A stretch of 64,000 nucleotides of DNA. Origin: Alcanivorax sp. DG881. GTDB taxonomy: Bacteria; Pseudomonadota; Gammaproteobacteria; Pseudomonadales; Alcanivoracaceae. The position numbers and the translations under genes were made by a program. The stretch spans positions 351,295-415,294 of the forward strand of contig NZ_DS989915.1 in assembly GCF_000155615.1 (NCBI RefSeq), in the 5' to 3' direction. The notes beneath the pieces are model-generated. The model was given only the letters and a program-made list of their open reading frames with translations, had not been told where the DNA came from and ran no database searches. Positions 44,142-52,922 of the stretch are shown here, piece by piece. Position 1 is the stretch's first letter. Each line of letters opens with the position of its first letter.

Positions 44142-46250
44142 TCAGCCTTTGCGGGCGACCTGGTTTTCTCGCAGCAAATCCATGTAATCCACCAGTATTT
44201 CGCCGGTTTCACGGACGTACGGGTCTTCATCCATGGCTTCGTCATGGCTTTCCGGATCCAGCGCCCGCTGTTCTTCCAGCGTGCGCAGCTCCTTGATGCT
44301 CTCAAGGGGGTCTTCATCGCGGGCCTGACGACGGCTGTTTTCGATGGCCAGCCGTTCCTTGTCGAACTCGGTCTGCATTTGAGTGCGCGCCTTTTCGTTC
44401 AGCGAGAGTTCCGTTCGGTTACGGTTCACGTCGAGCAGCTTGCGCAGGGAATGCACGTAGACAAATTCCGGGTCGCTATCCGTGCGTTCTTCATGGCGCT
44501 CACGCAGTTGTGGCAGGAAAGGCACCAGGTCAGTGACACGCTGGAAATTGGCCGATTTAATTTCATCCCAGGGCAGGGCGTTGGGCAGAGAGCTTTCCCC
44601 CACGTCGTCCTTGTCTACCAGGGAGGGCAAATCCACATCCGGCACGATGCCCAGGTTCTGGTTGCTGGAGCCCGACACCCGATAGAACTTGGCATTGGTC
44701 ATCTTCAGCTTGCCATGATTGAGATCCAGCAGGGTTTGCACCGTGCCTTTGCCGTATGTCTGGTCGCCGACGATTAGCGCGCGGCCATAGTCCTGCATGG
44801 CGCCGGCAAAAATTTCTGATGCCGAGGCGCTGTAGCGGTTCACCATGACAGCCATGGGGCCGGCGAACAGGACACCGGGGAATTTGTCGCCTTCGACACT
44901 GACCCGGCCATTGGATTCGCGAACCTGCACCGTCGGGCCCCGATTAATAAACAGGCTGACCAGCTTGTTCACTTCCAGCAGCGAGCCGCCGCCGTTGTTA
45001 CGCAGGTCGATGACCAGGCCATCGATATTTTCCTTGCGCAGCTCGACCAGCAGTTTCGCCACATCGCTGGTGGTGCTGGTGTATTTCGGGTCGCCGCGAT
45101 GGTAGGCGTCGAAATCCAGATAGAACGCGGGGATTTCGATAATGCCCAGTTTCAGATCCTGGCCATTACGGTCAACGTGAATGATGTCTTTCTTGGCGGC
45201 CTGTTCTTCCAGTACCACCTTGTTGCGCACAATGGTGATGGTGCGAGTGTCATGCTCGCTGGGGCTGCCGGCGGGGATAATTTCCAGATTGACCTTGGTG
45301 CCCTTGGGCCCACGGATCTGGTCGACCACTTCATCCAGACGCAAGCCGATTACCGGTACCGGGTCTTCTTCATCCTGGGAGACACCCACGATGCGGTCCG
45401 CAGGCTTTAGCTGGCCGCCTTTGGCGGCGGGGCCACCGGGGACCAGACGCACCACCTTGGTGTAGCCGTCTTCGTATTGAAGTACTGCACCAATGCCTTC
45501 CAGTGAGCGGCTCATGCTGATGTCGAAGTTTTTCGAATTGTGCGGGGTGAAGTAGGTGGTGTGGGGATCAAATGTCTGCGTCAGCGCATTCATGTACACC
45601 TGGAACACATCCTCAGGGGTATTCTGCTTGATCCGCTTCAACTGGCTTTCGTAGCGACGAGTGAGCCGCGTTTCGATATCTTCCGCACTGGAATCGTTGA
45701 GGCGCATGGAGAGCACCGCATTTTTCAGCTGGCGCTGCCAGATTTCATCCAGAGCCGCCTTGTCCTTGGCCCAGGGGGCATCCTCACGATCCACTCTTAC
45801 CGACTCTTCGCTGTCGAAGGTCAGCGAATCCAGGTCATTGGCGATGGTCTCCAGTGACCAGGTCAGGCGCTCTTCCAGGCGCTGCTGGAAGCGATTGAAA
45901 ATGGTATAACCGCCTTCCAGCTGGCCCTTGCGTAGCTGGTCATCCAGGATCTCGTTATAGCGCTGGAAGTCCTTGATGTCGGACGCCAGGAAATACAGAC
46001 GATTGGGATCCAGGTCCTTCAGGTAGCGTTGCAGTACCTGTTCGGAAAGCTGATCGTCGAAATCGAGCTGGCGATAGTGATACTTGAGCTTGTCAGCAAT
46101 TTCTTCAGCCGCTTCCAGTTGCTCTTCCGTCGGCTTCAGGTCGCCCTGAATATCCGGCGATGAGTCGTGAAGGGCGCCGCCGCCTTTGATTGCCCCGCCC
46201 AGCAGCAACAGGGCAAGTGCAAGAGGGAACAGCTTACGGAGTAATGACAT
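44142..46250 (-). CDS. prc: Periplasmic carboxy-terminal processing protease Prc (Tsp)
   Basis: A 702-residue periplasmic serine protease of family S41. The signal peptide spans about 1-28 (SLLRKLFPLALALLLLGGA). The N-terminal helical vault is followed by a PDZ domain near 230-320 (GIGAVLQYEDGYTKVVRLVPGGPA). The catalytic core has LVIDLRNNGGGSLLEV, the nucleophile in NRYSASASEIFAGAM near 460 and the general-base Lys in QTYGKGTVQ. It degrades SsrA-tagged and misfolded periplasmic proteins and trims penicillin-binding protein 3 and peptidoglycan hydrolases. ATG 46250 is chosen with GAGAG just upstream; a TTG at 46262 is an alternative. Confidence 0.95.
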   Translation of the reverse strand: MSLLRKLFPLALALLLLGGAIKGGGALHDSSPDIQGDLKPTEEQLEAAEEIADKLKYHYRQLDFDDQLSEQVLQRYLKDLDPNRLYFLASDIKDFQRYNEILDDQLRKGQLEGGYTIFNRFQQRLEERLTWSLETIANDLDSLTFDSEESVRVDREDAPWAKDKAALDEIWQRQLKNAVLSMRLNDSSAEDIETRLTRRYESQLKRIKQNTPEDVFQVYMNALTQTFDPHTTYFTPHNSKNFDISMSRSLEGIGAVLQYEDGYTKVVRLVPGGPAAKGGQLKPADRIVGVSQDEEDPVPVIGLRLDEVVDQIRGPKGTKVNLEIIPAGSPSEHDTRTITIVRNKVVLEEQAAKKDIIHVDRNGQDLKLGIIEIPAFYLDFDAYHRGDPKYTSTTSDVAKLLVELRKENIDGLVIDLRNNGGGSLLEVNKLVSLFINRGPTVQVRESNGRVSVEGDKFPGVLFAGPMAVMVNRYSASASEIFAGAMQDYGRALIVGDQTYGKGTVQTLLDLNHGKLKMTNAKFYRVSGSSNQNLGIVPDVDLPSLVDKDDVGESSLPNALPWDEIKSANFQRVTDLVPFLPQLRERHEERTDSDPEFVYVHSLRKLLDVNRNRTELSLNEKARTQMQTEFDKERLAIENSRRQARDEDPLESIKELRTLEEQRALDPESHDEAMDEDPYVRETGEILVDYMDLLRENQVARKG

Positions 46251-46413
46251 ACTGGCTCTCAAACAGTTTTTTTCAGTATAGCCGACAGCCCGGGAGCGGT
46301 CATTCAGGGTTGAATCGCCGGCTATCGGTGTAGACTATCGTGATGGCACGAAGTTGCAGTGCCTGGCGCCGTCTATCGGCGTAATTCTATGACCCTAGCG
46401 CACGGGAGATACT

Positions 46414-47637
46414 TTGCACAGACTGTTCAGCCTGTTTTTCCTGGCGGGTATCGCCGGGGCTGTGATCCAGCTCATGGCCGGGGACATGGAGGCACCGGGG
46501 CGCCTTATCAATGCCCTGTGGGAATCTGCTGATCTGGCGGTGGAAGTGAGCCTGGGCTTGATCGGGGTGCTGGCCCTGTGGAGCGGCCTGTTTCGCCTGG
46601 CGGAAGCCAGCCGGCTGGCCGATCGGATATCCGGCTGGGTGACGCCGGTGCTGGCCCGTGTCATGCCAGGCATTGCCCGAACCCCGGAGGCCGCCGCTCC
46701 GGTGTCCATGAACCTGGCGGCCAACATGCTGGGGCTGGATAACGCCGCGACGCCACTGGGGCTCAAGGCCATGGAGTCGCTCCAGAAAGACAACCCGTCC
46801 CCACGCAGCGCCACCAACAGCCAGATCATGTTTCTGGTACTCAATACGTCATCGGTGACGTTGGTTCCGGTCACAGTACTGCTTTTTCGTGCTCAGCAAG
46901 GCGCAGAAGACCCGGCGCTGGTGTACCTGCCTTTGCTGATGGCAACCACCATTTCCACCCTGGTAGGCGTGATTGTTACCGCCAGGGTGCAAAAGCTGCC
47001 CCTGGCCAGCCCGCTATTGCTCACGGTAATGGGTGTCTGGCTGGCGGTTCTGGGTTTGCTTGGCGCCGTTGTGTTACTGGCCCCGGCAGAGGCCGCCAAC
47101 ACGTTCGCCAGCCTGCTGGGCAATGGCATTCTTCTGCTTGTGTTGAGTGTGTTCTTTATCGCCGCCTGGCGGTCCGGGGTGGATAGCTATGATGCCTTTG
47201 TCGAGGGGGCAAAGGAGGGCTTCACGCTTGCGGTGAAAATCATTCCTTACCTGGTGGCCATGCTGGCAGCCATTGCCATGCTGCGGGCCGGGGGCGTGCT
47301 GGGCTTGTTTCTGGACGGCATTCGTAGCGGGGTTGGCGCGCTTGGGCTGGACACCCGCTTTGTGGATGCACTGCCCGTGGCGCTGCTTAAGCCCTTGAGC
47401 GGTTCCGGAGCGCGGGCCGCCATGGTGGATGTGATGCAGACCCATGGCGTGGATTCGCTGGCCGGGCGGATGGCGGCGGTGATGCAGGGCTCCACGGAAA
47501 CCACCTTTTATGTATTGACCGTGTATTTCGGCAGCGTCGGCATCCGTGATTTTCGTTATGCGCTGTGGTGCGGGCTGGCGGCAGATGCCGCCGGGCTGGT
47601 CAGCGCCATTTTCCTGAGTTACCTGTTTTTTGCCTGA
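46414..47637 (+). CDS. SpmA/SpmB-like fused nucleoside-recognition membrane protein
   Basis: A 407-residue membrane protein with two Gate (nucleoside recognition) domains, one like spore maturation protein SpmA (about 30-190; EAAAPVSMNLAANMLGLDNAATPLGLKAM) and one like SpmB (about 240-405; KPLSGSGARAAMVDVM, MQGSTETTFYVLTVYFGSVGI). The two are separate genes in Bacillus; fusion is common in gammaproteobacteria. Members may transport nucleoside-like or related substrates; no spore function applies here. The start is TTG 46414, supported by GGGAG five bases upstream; no nearer ATG keeps the first helix intact. Confidence 0.88.
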   Translation: MHRLFSLFFLAGIAGAVIQLMAGDMEAPGRLINALWESADLAVEVSLGLIGVLALWSGLFRLAEASRLADRISGWVTPVLARVMPGIARTPEAAAPVSMNLAANMLGLDNAATPLGLKAMESLQKDNPSPRSATNSQIMFLVLNTSSVTLVPVTVLLFRAQQGAEDPALVYLPLLMATTISTLVGVIVTARVQKLPLASPLLLTVMGVWLAVLGLLGAVVLLAPAEAANTFASLLGNGILLLVLSVFFIAAWRSGVDSYDAFVEGAKEGFTLAVKIIPYLVAMLAAIAMLRAGGVLGLFLDGIRSGVGALGLDTRFVDALPVALLKPLSGSGARAAMVDVMQTHGVDSLAGRMAAVMQGSTETTFYVLTVYFGSVGIRDFRYALWCGLAADAAGLVSAIFLSYLFFA

Positions 47638-47663
47638 ACGCTGCAGTGCAGCAGGGCGCGACT

Positions 47664-48311
47664 TCAAATGCCCGCGCTCTGTTCAGGAACAATGTACCGA
47701 AAGGTAAGGTTGATGCGCGGGTCCGGCCGGTTGCGGCGGCGGGGCAGGGCATGTTCAAAGTGGGCCTGTACTGCCGGCGACATCAACAAAAGATCGTCAT
47801 GATGAAGCGGTACACTCAGGCACTGACGCTGACTGCCCGGGCCTTTCGGCCGAAAAGTCAGCTCCCGGCAAGCGCCTAGATTGTAGGACGCTATCCAGGG
47901 CGCATGGCCCAGCTCCGGTTCGTTATCGCTGTGATAGCCCATGCAGTCGTCACCATTACGGTACAGATTGGCCAGGACGCTGTTGAAGGTTTTGCCGGTC
48001 ACTTGCTCGACAGCTGTCTTGATCGGTAATAGGGCAGCAGGCCATCCTCTCGCGGTATGCGTATGCCCGGAATAGCGATAACGTAGCCCGGTGTCACCGT
48101 GCCAGGCGGTTAACCGCGGGACTGGGTGCTGCCGCCCATACACGGTAATCTTGGGTTGTTGCCAATCAAGAGTCTGGCTTAACGTAGCCAGCAGGCGGTC
48201 TGCTTGCGATGGTCCCATCAAACCCGCCCAGCGATGCAGCTGCGCATCGCTGCTCAGGTCGATAAGGGAAGCAGTTTGCCGAGCCTGGGGCCCGGTTATC
48301 GGTAAACACAT
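47664..48311 (-). CDS. alkB: AlkB-type 2-oxoglutarate/Fe(II) dioxygenase
   Basis: A 215-residue DNA or RNA repair dioxygenase that oxidatively removes methyl groups from 1-methyladenine and 3-methylcytosine. Iron ligands are His127, Asp129 (YHSDNE) and His187 (HFEHALP). The 2-oxoglutarate-binding Arg199 and Arg205 lie in RINLTFR. Substrate-side ITVYGRQHPVPRLTAWHGD is like human ALKBH2/3-type enzymes rather than E. coli AlkB. This is not the alkane hydroxylase AlkB of hydrocarbon degraders. It is divergent from corA. Confidence 0.9.
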   Translation of the reverse strand: MCLPITGPQARQTASLIDLSSDAQLHRWAGLMGPSQADRLLATLSQTLDWQQPKITVYGRQHPVPRLTAWHGDTGLRYRYSGHTHTARGWPAALLPIKTAVEQVTGKTFNSVLANLYRNGDDCMGYHSDNEPELGHAPWIASYNLGACRELTFRPKGPGSQRQCLSVPLHHDDLLLMSPAVQAHFEHALPRRRNRPDPRINLTFRYIVPEQSAGI

Positions 48312-48366
48312 AACGGCTCTACAAAGATTGCCGGCAGCTGCCGGCGAGGATGATCAGGGAAACATC

Positions 48367-49317
48367 ATGCTGCATATCTTTCGGATCGAAAATGGTGTTC
48401 TGCGCGAAAAGGATGTGGACACCATCATGCCATCACTGGCAGAGGACGGTAGCTGGATCGACCTGGTTGATGCCGAGGAAGACGAGCGGAACCTGGTCCA
48501 GCAATTTCTTCAGGCGGAACTGCCCGATTCCGACGACATGGAAGAAATTGAAGCCTCGGCCCGCTTTTTCAGTGATGAGCAGGGGCTCCACGTTCACTCC
48601 CTGTTCCTGTTCCAGTCGGAAGGTCGGGCCCGGACTTCCACGGTGGCCTTTGTGGTACAGGAAGGGCGGCTGCTCTCGTTCCGTGATTCCCGATTGCCGG
48701 ATTTCCGCTTGCTGCGCCTGCGAGTGCGGCGCGGCTGGGTCAAGGTATCGCAACCCCTGGATATCCTGTTGAGTATTCTCGACCAGAAAGTGGAAAACCT
48801 GGCGGATGCCTTGGAAGACGTGCACCGGGACCTGGAAAAAGTCGGCTATAGCGTGCTCGAAGAGGAAAACGGGGAGCTGGAAGAGGACATTGAACGCCTG
48901 GCACAGCTGGAAGACACCAACGGGAAAATCCGCCTGTGTCTGATGGATACCCAACGATCCATCTCGTTTATTCAGCGCTATGTGCGATCGGACAAGGTGC
49001 GCCGGCGTACCTGTGCGGAAATCCAGCACGACCTGGATACCCTGTTGTCACACACCACCTTCCTGTTCGACAAGATCAACTTCCTGATGGATGCTGCCCA
49101 GGGCTTCATCAACATCCAGCAGAACCAGATCATCAAGATCTTTTCCATCGCGGCGGTGGTGTTCCTGCCACCCACCATGATTGCCAGCATTTACGGGATG
49201 AACTTCGAGATCATGCCGGAGCTGGATTTCCGCTTTGGGTATCCGATGGCCATTGGGCTGATGGTGCTGTCCGGCATGGCGCCGTACTGGTATTTCAAAC
49301 GAAAGGGCTGGTTATAG
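48367..49317 (+). CDS. corA: Magnesium/cobalt transporter CorA
   Basis: A 316-residue homopentameric divalent-cation channel, exactly E. coli CorA length. A large cytoplasmic funnel with a long helix (ENLADALEDVHRDLEKVGYSV) is followed by two C-terminal transmembrane helices. The selectivity signature YGMNF lies near 280 between them, then IMPELDF in the periplasmic loop. The last residues FKRKGWL are typical. Start is ATG 48367 (MLHIF) with AGGGA upstream; an in-frame extension from 48091 would run into the divergent alkB gene. Confidence 0.95.
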   Translation: MLHIFRIENGVLREKDVDTIMPSLAEDGSWIDLVDAEEDERNLVQQFLQAELPDSDDMEEIEASARFFSDEQGLHVHSLFLFQSEGRARTSTVAFVVQEGRLLSFRDSRLPDFRLLRLRVRRGWVKVSQPLDILLSILDQKVENLADALEDVHRDLEKVGYSVLEEENGELEEDIERLAQLEDTNGKIRLCLMDTQRSISFIQRYVRSDKVRRRTCAEIQHDLDTLLSHTTFLFDKINFLMDAAQGFINIQQNQIIKIFSIAAVVFLPPTMIASIYGMNFEIMPELDFRFGYPMAIGLMVLSGMAPYWYFKRKGWL

Positions 49318-49368
49318 CGGGTGGCCTGACCTTTGGTCCTGATCTTTGGTAAAACGCGGCGTCGGGCG

Positions 49369-50205
49369 TCAGGATTGCAACGCCCAGCCACTCGCCGTTT
49401 CAGATGCCTTGCCTTCTGCGGCAAGCTTGATCAAATGCGCGCTCAGCGAAAGCTGTGCCACCCCGTGCAAAAATACCGGCACATCGTCATACACCGCCGT
49501 TACCAGGGTCGCCAACGGTTGTGCCGTTGCCGTCAGGCAGCCAACCACCTTGTCTTCGCGTTTTTGGCGATGGGCGAGGGTCTGGGAAAGGGTGTCTTCC
49601 GGGTGGCTGATGACATCGCCGTGTCCTGGAGCCATCAGGGTGATGCCGCGATTCTGCAGTTTTCTCAGTGACGCAAAGTACGCCTGCATGGAACCGGAAG
49701 GGGGAGCGATGACCACGGTGGAGCCCTGAATCAGGTGGTCGCCGGTGAACAGCAAACCCTGTTCGCTCAGGTAGCAGAGGTGGTTTCCCACATGGCCCGG
49801 GGTTTCAATGGCGGTGAGGCTGACGCCGCCACAGTCCACCGTATCACCTTCACCCAGCAGTCGATCCGCATTCCAGCTTTCATCCTGCAGTCCGTCATCC
49901 GGCACAGAAGGGCCCAGGCAGCGAGCGCCCGTGGCGGCCACCAGAGCCAGTGCACCCGGAGAATGGTCACGGTGAGTATGCGTGACGATGACCTGGGTGA
50001 TCGGTTTGTCCAGAGTGCGGGCGGCCTGCAATAGCGCCTGCAGATGCTCCTGGTCCTCCGGACCGGGGTCAATAACGGTAAGGCTGTCCCTGCCAAACAA
50101 ATAACTGTTGGTGCCTGGCCCGGTCATCATGCCCGGGTTGCGCGCCAGTACCCGCCAGGCGTGGTCGCCGATGGGGGTGAGCTGGCCGGGAATCAGTGAT
50201 GCCAT
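49369..50205 (-). CDS. MBL-fold metallohydrolase, LACTB2-like
   Basis: A 278-residue metallo-beta-lactamase-fold hydrolase. The zinc motif THTHRDHSPGA (HxHxDH) lies near residue 85, with His in ETPGHVGNH near 140, Asp in LLFTGDHLI near 158 and His in MAPGHGDV near 200. A C-terminal winged-helix-like extension resembles LACTB2-type hydrolases and RNases. Substrate unknown. Start chosen at ATG 50205 (MASLIPGQ) behind AGGAG; an upstream ATG at 50247 lacks a ribosome site. Confidence 0.88.
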   Translation of the reverse strand: MASLIPGQLTPIGDHAWRVLARNPGMMTGPGTNSYLFGRDSLTVIDPGPEDQEHLQALLQAARTLDKPITQVIVTHTHRDHSPGALALVAATGARCLGPSVPDDGLQDESWNADRLLGEGDTVDCGGVSLTAIETPGHVGNHLCYLSEQGLLFTGDHLIQGSTVVIAPPSGSMQAYFASLRKLQNRGITLMAPGHGDVISHPEDTLSQTLAHRQKREDKVVGCLTATAQPLATLVTAVYDDVPVFLHGVAQLSLSAHLIKLAAEGKASETASGWALQS

Positions 50206-50277
50206 AATGACTCCTGGGAGTTTGGAAGCCGCATTGTGACGATTCATGCCAGATCATGCCAGCCCGGTCTCGCACCC

Positions 50278-50760
50278 TTATTTCTGTTCCGGGTAGGCCA
50301 GCTTTTCCACCACCCTCAGTTGCCAGCGATCCACCCGCGTTTTTTCCTCCGGGTGACGACTGACAACCGCAAACTGATATTCACTGCCCCGGGGCAGATA
50401 CATCTGCAGGGTAATAGGCTGCTGATAAATGACCTGACAATCCTCCGCTGACTGGCAATGCAGCGCCTGTGCCTGCAGTGAAAGTGCGGCAACATCCTGC
50501 GTGCCCTCATTGCGAACCGTCCCGCTGAGGCGCACGCCGGATTCCGAGTCCCGAATTTCCGAAAGGGCCAGTTCCACTCCCTCGGGTGGCAAATATACCT
50601 GATCATCCTTCCCGCCTTGCCACACACCGACGGCCAGCACGATCAATCCGGCCAGAACCAGACTGGCGATCAGCAAAAACGGACGCCGGCCCCACTGCCA
50701 GCTCCCCCATAACAGGGCAGAGACCGCGATAACCACAGTTAATACAAGCAATAGGCGCAT
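50278..50760 (-). CDS. Small membrane protein with periplasmic domain, function unknown
   Basis: A 160-residue protein with two helices at about 1-18 and 28-48 (RLLLVLTVVIAVSALLWG, FLLIASLVLAGLIVLAVGVW) and a C-terminal extracytoplasmic beta domain. The pattern SGVRLSGTVRNEGTQDV then ALSLQAQALHC resembles FxLYD-type or DUF-like beta sandwiches, but I cannot name the family. Two cysteines (HCQSAEDC) may form a disulfide. It lies next to the MBL hydrolase gene on the same strand, with a gap of about 70 bases. Confidence 0.78.
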   Translation of the reverse strand: MRLLLVLTVVIAVSALLWGSWQWGRRPFLLIASLVLAGLIVLAVGVWQGGKDDQVYLPPEGVELALSEIRDSESGVRLSGTVRNEGTQDVAALSLQAQALHCQSAEDCQVIYQQPITLQMYLPRGSEYQFAVVSRHPEEKTRVDRWQLRVVEKLAYPEQK

Positions 50761-50834
50761 TTATCCTCCACAGATGCAGACCTGACCTTTCCTGATTCAT
50801 ATAATCCCAGCAGGCATATGTAAAGGAGAAGGGC

Positions 50835-51614
50835 ATGTTGATTGTTGTCTCGCCGGCAAAAACGCTGGATTACGAGAGTGAATTACCGGCACTGAAAGCC
50901 ACGCAACCCCGCTTGCTTGATGATAGCGAGGTGCTGATTGAGCGTGCACGCCAGCTTTCGCCGGCAGATATCAGCAGCCTGATGAGTGTCAGTGACAAAA
51001 TCGCCCATCTGAATGCAGAACGTTTTTCGTTGTGGGCTCGCCCCTTCAACAAGAAAAATGCGCGCCCGGCGGCGTTTGCTTTCAAGGGCGATGTGTACAC
51101 CGGCCTGGATATCGAATCGTTCACTGACAACCAGCTCAACGATGCCCAGTCGCGATTCCGTATGCTCTCCGGCTTGTATGGGGTGCTGCGCCCACTGGAC
51201 CTGATGCAGCCTTATCGGCTGGAAATGGGCACACGGCTGGATAACGTTCGCGGCAAGGATTTGTATGCCTTCTGGGGCAGCACCATTACCGACTTGCTGA
51301 ACAAGGACATGAAGGCGGCCAAAACCGATACCCTAGTGAATCTGGCGTCCAACGAGTACTTCAAATCGGTCAAGAAGAAGGACGTTGCCGGCACCATCAT
51401 CGAGCCCGTTTTTCAGGACGAAAAAAACGGTAAGTACAAGGTTATCAGTTTTTATGCCAAGAAGGCGCGCGGCCTGATGGCGGCCTGGATTATCAGGAAA
51501 GGATTGAAAGATCCGGGCAAGCTGAAACAATTTGATGTGGCGGGCTACCGCTATTGTGAGGCGGAATCCACCGCGCTGAAGCCGGTGTTTCGCCGGGCAG
51601 AGCAGGGCGCCTGA
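50835..51614 (+). CDS. yaaA: Peroxide stress protein YaaA (DUF328)
   Basis: A 259-residue YaaA protein, near E. coli's 258. The N-terminal MLIVVSPAKTLDYES is diagnostic. AFKGDVYTGLDIESF and LSGLYGVLRPLDLMQPYRLEM follow, then NLASNEYFKSVKKK and FYAKKARGLMAAWII. In E. coli YaaA lowers intracellular free iron during H2O2 stress under OxyR control and binds DNA. A strong AGGAGAAG ribosome site precedes the ATG. Confidence 0.95.
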   Translation: MLIVVSPAKTLDYESELPALKATQPRLLDDSEVLIERARQLSPADISSLMSVSDKIAHLNAERFSLWARPFNKKNARPAAFAFKGDVYTGLDIESFTDNQLNDAQSRFRMLSGLYGVLRPLDLMQPYRLEMGTRLDNVRGKDLYAFWGSTITDLLNKDMKAAKTDTLVNLASNEYFKSVKKKDVAGTIIEPVFQDEKNGKYKVISFYAKKARGLMAAWIIRKGLKDPGKLKQFDVAGYRYCEAESTALKPVFRRAEQGA

Positions 51615-51625
51615 CCGGCACCCAA

Positions 51626-51656
51626 CGATGACGCGGTCAAGCTGGCCGCGTCATCG
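51626..51656. terminator. Hairpin between convergent yaaA and coiled-coil gene
   Basis: Perfect 11-bp stem CGATGACGCGG / CCGCGTCATCG with a 9-nt loop, 12 bases past yaaA. There is no T-run on either side, so it may be a weak or rho-assisted terminator or an mRNA-stabilising structure. Confidence 0.6.
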
Positions 51657-51662
51657 CGTTCA

Positions 51663-51968
51663 TCAATGCTTCTTGTTATCCTCGAATTCACTCTTGGCCG
51701 CAAGGAAGCCGGTTTTCAGGCCATCCCAGGCAATTTCAAGCCCGGCCTTGATGTCATCCCAGGCGTCATCGCCATGGGATTCCAGCCGCTCCAGTTTTTC
51801 CTCGAACTCGCTGCGCCGGCCTTTCATTTCGTTGAGTTTTTCCCGGGCCTCATCTCGCCATTCATCACGCAAATCATTCAGCCGTGCTGACAGGCGATCG
51901 AGTTGATAGTCCCAATCTTCAAGTTGCTGACGGGCGCGGGCAGTAAAGTCCTTTTTATCTGACATCAT
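51663..51968 (-). CDS. Small charged coiled-coil protein
   Basis: A 101-residue soluble protein that is almost entirely coiled coil, rich in Lys, Arg, Asp and Glu. Heptad-like runs include RQQLEDWDYQLDRLSARLND and RSEFEEKLERLESHGDDAWD, then AWDGLKTGFLAAKSEF. It resembles small stress-related coiled-coil proteins of cyanobacteria and gammaproteobacteria (Sll1863-like); that resemblance is loose. Tandem ATGs at 51968 and 51965 are both possible starts. It is the last leftward gene of the cluster that includes uspE and fnr. Confidence 0.8.
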   Translation of the reverse strand: MMSDKKDFTARARQQLEDWDYQLDRLSARLNDLRDEWRDEAREKLNEMKGRRSEFEEKLERLESHGDDAWDDIKAGLEIAWDGLKTGFLAAKSEFEDNKKH

Positions 51969-51989
51969 GGAGCCTCTCTAGTGTGAGCG

Positions 51990-52922
51990 TCATTGGTCAT
52001 CGTCATTGTCACGCCAGGGCGATTGGAAATCGTCAGGCTTGATCACCAGCACATCGGCATTGGCGCGAGTAATCACGGATTCCGCAGTGGAACCGAGCAG
52101 TAACCGTTCCGGCAGGTTGCGGTGGACGGTCCCCAGCACCAGTAGATCCACATCTTCCTTGTCGCAGTAGCTGGACAAGCTATGGGCAATGGGCCCATTC
52201 AGTGTCACCAGCTGGTTCTGGTCCAGCCCCTGGGCGGCCCCGAACTGAAAGAAATTATCACGATGGTAGGCGCGGACTTTTTCCATGCTGCCGGTGTAGT
52301 CCGGAATGGCTTCGCCCGCCACCATAATCAGGCCTTCATCCATTTCATCGAGCACGTGGCATGCGGTGAGCTCAGCGCCAAGCAGAGCGGCTTGCTGGCG
52401 TGCGCCTTCCAGCACCCGCACAGAGAGCCGGTCATCGGAGGCTTCCCCGGTGCCCGGGTCCAGCGCGGCAAGAATGCGAGGGGGAGCATTCCACTCCCGG
52501 CTATGCACGCAAAGCACCGGGCAGGGCGCCTTGCGAATTAATTGCCAGTCCCGTGGGGTAAAGAGGTGGCGACGCAGGGCACTGTCGTCGCTGGTATGCA
52601 CTACCACCAATGACGGAGTCAGCGCCAGTATGGCCTTGCGCAACCCATCCATGCTGTCTTTTTCCCAAAGAACACAAATCTCTCCTGCGTCTTCGCCCAG
52701 CAGTGCGGTGACGCGTTTGTGCCAAGCTTTGCTGATCTGCTGCCGGGCCGCCTGTTGGCGTTCGGTATCCAGGCCAACGGCACGCACCATCGCGGAAGAA
52801 TACGCATTGATAATAATCTGTAGCGGCGCCCCGGCCGCAGCTGCGATGTGCTGCGCCTTGCTCAGGGCGGGCTGGTCGGCTTTCAGATGACGATCAAGAA
52901 TCGCAACGACAGGTGCTGTCAC
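51990..52922 (-). CDS. uspE: Tandem universal stress protein, UspE-like
   Basis: A 310-residue protein with two Usp domains (about 1-145 and 150-300). The second domain ends VDLLVLGTVHRNLPERLLLGSTAESVI, a UspE-like nucleotide-loop variant. In E. coli uspE is also beside fnr, and this arrangement is repeated here, supporting the name. The start is taken as GTG 52922, overlapping the fnr stop (GTGA); an open frame continues upstream to 52961 within fnr. UspE proteins support oxidative-stress and stationary survival. Confidence 0.88.
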   Translation of the reverse strand: MTAPVVAILDRHLKADQPALSKAQHIAAAAGAPLQIIINAYSSAMVRAVGLDTERQQAARQQISKAWHKRVTALLGEDAGEICVLWEKDSMDGLRKAILALTPSLVVVHTSDDSALRRHLFTPRDWQLIRKAPCPVLCVHSREWNAPPRILAALDPGTGEASDDRLSVRVLEGARQQAALLGAELTACHVLDEMDEGLIMVAGEAIPDYTGSMEKVRAYHRDNFFQFGAAQGLDQNQLVTLNGPIAHSLSSYCDKEDVDLLVLGTVHRNLPERLLLGSTAESVITRANADVLVIKPDDFQSPWRDNDDDQ

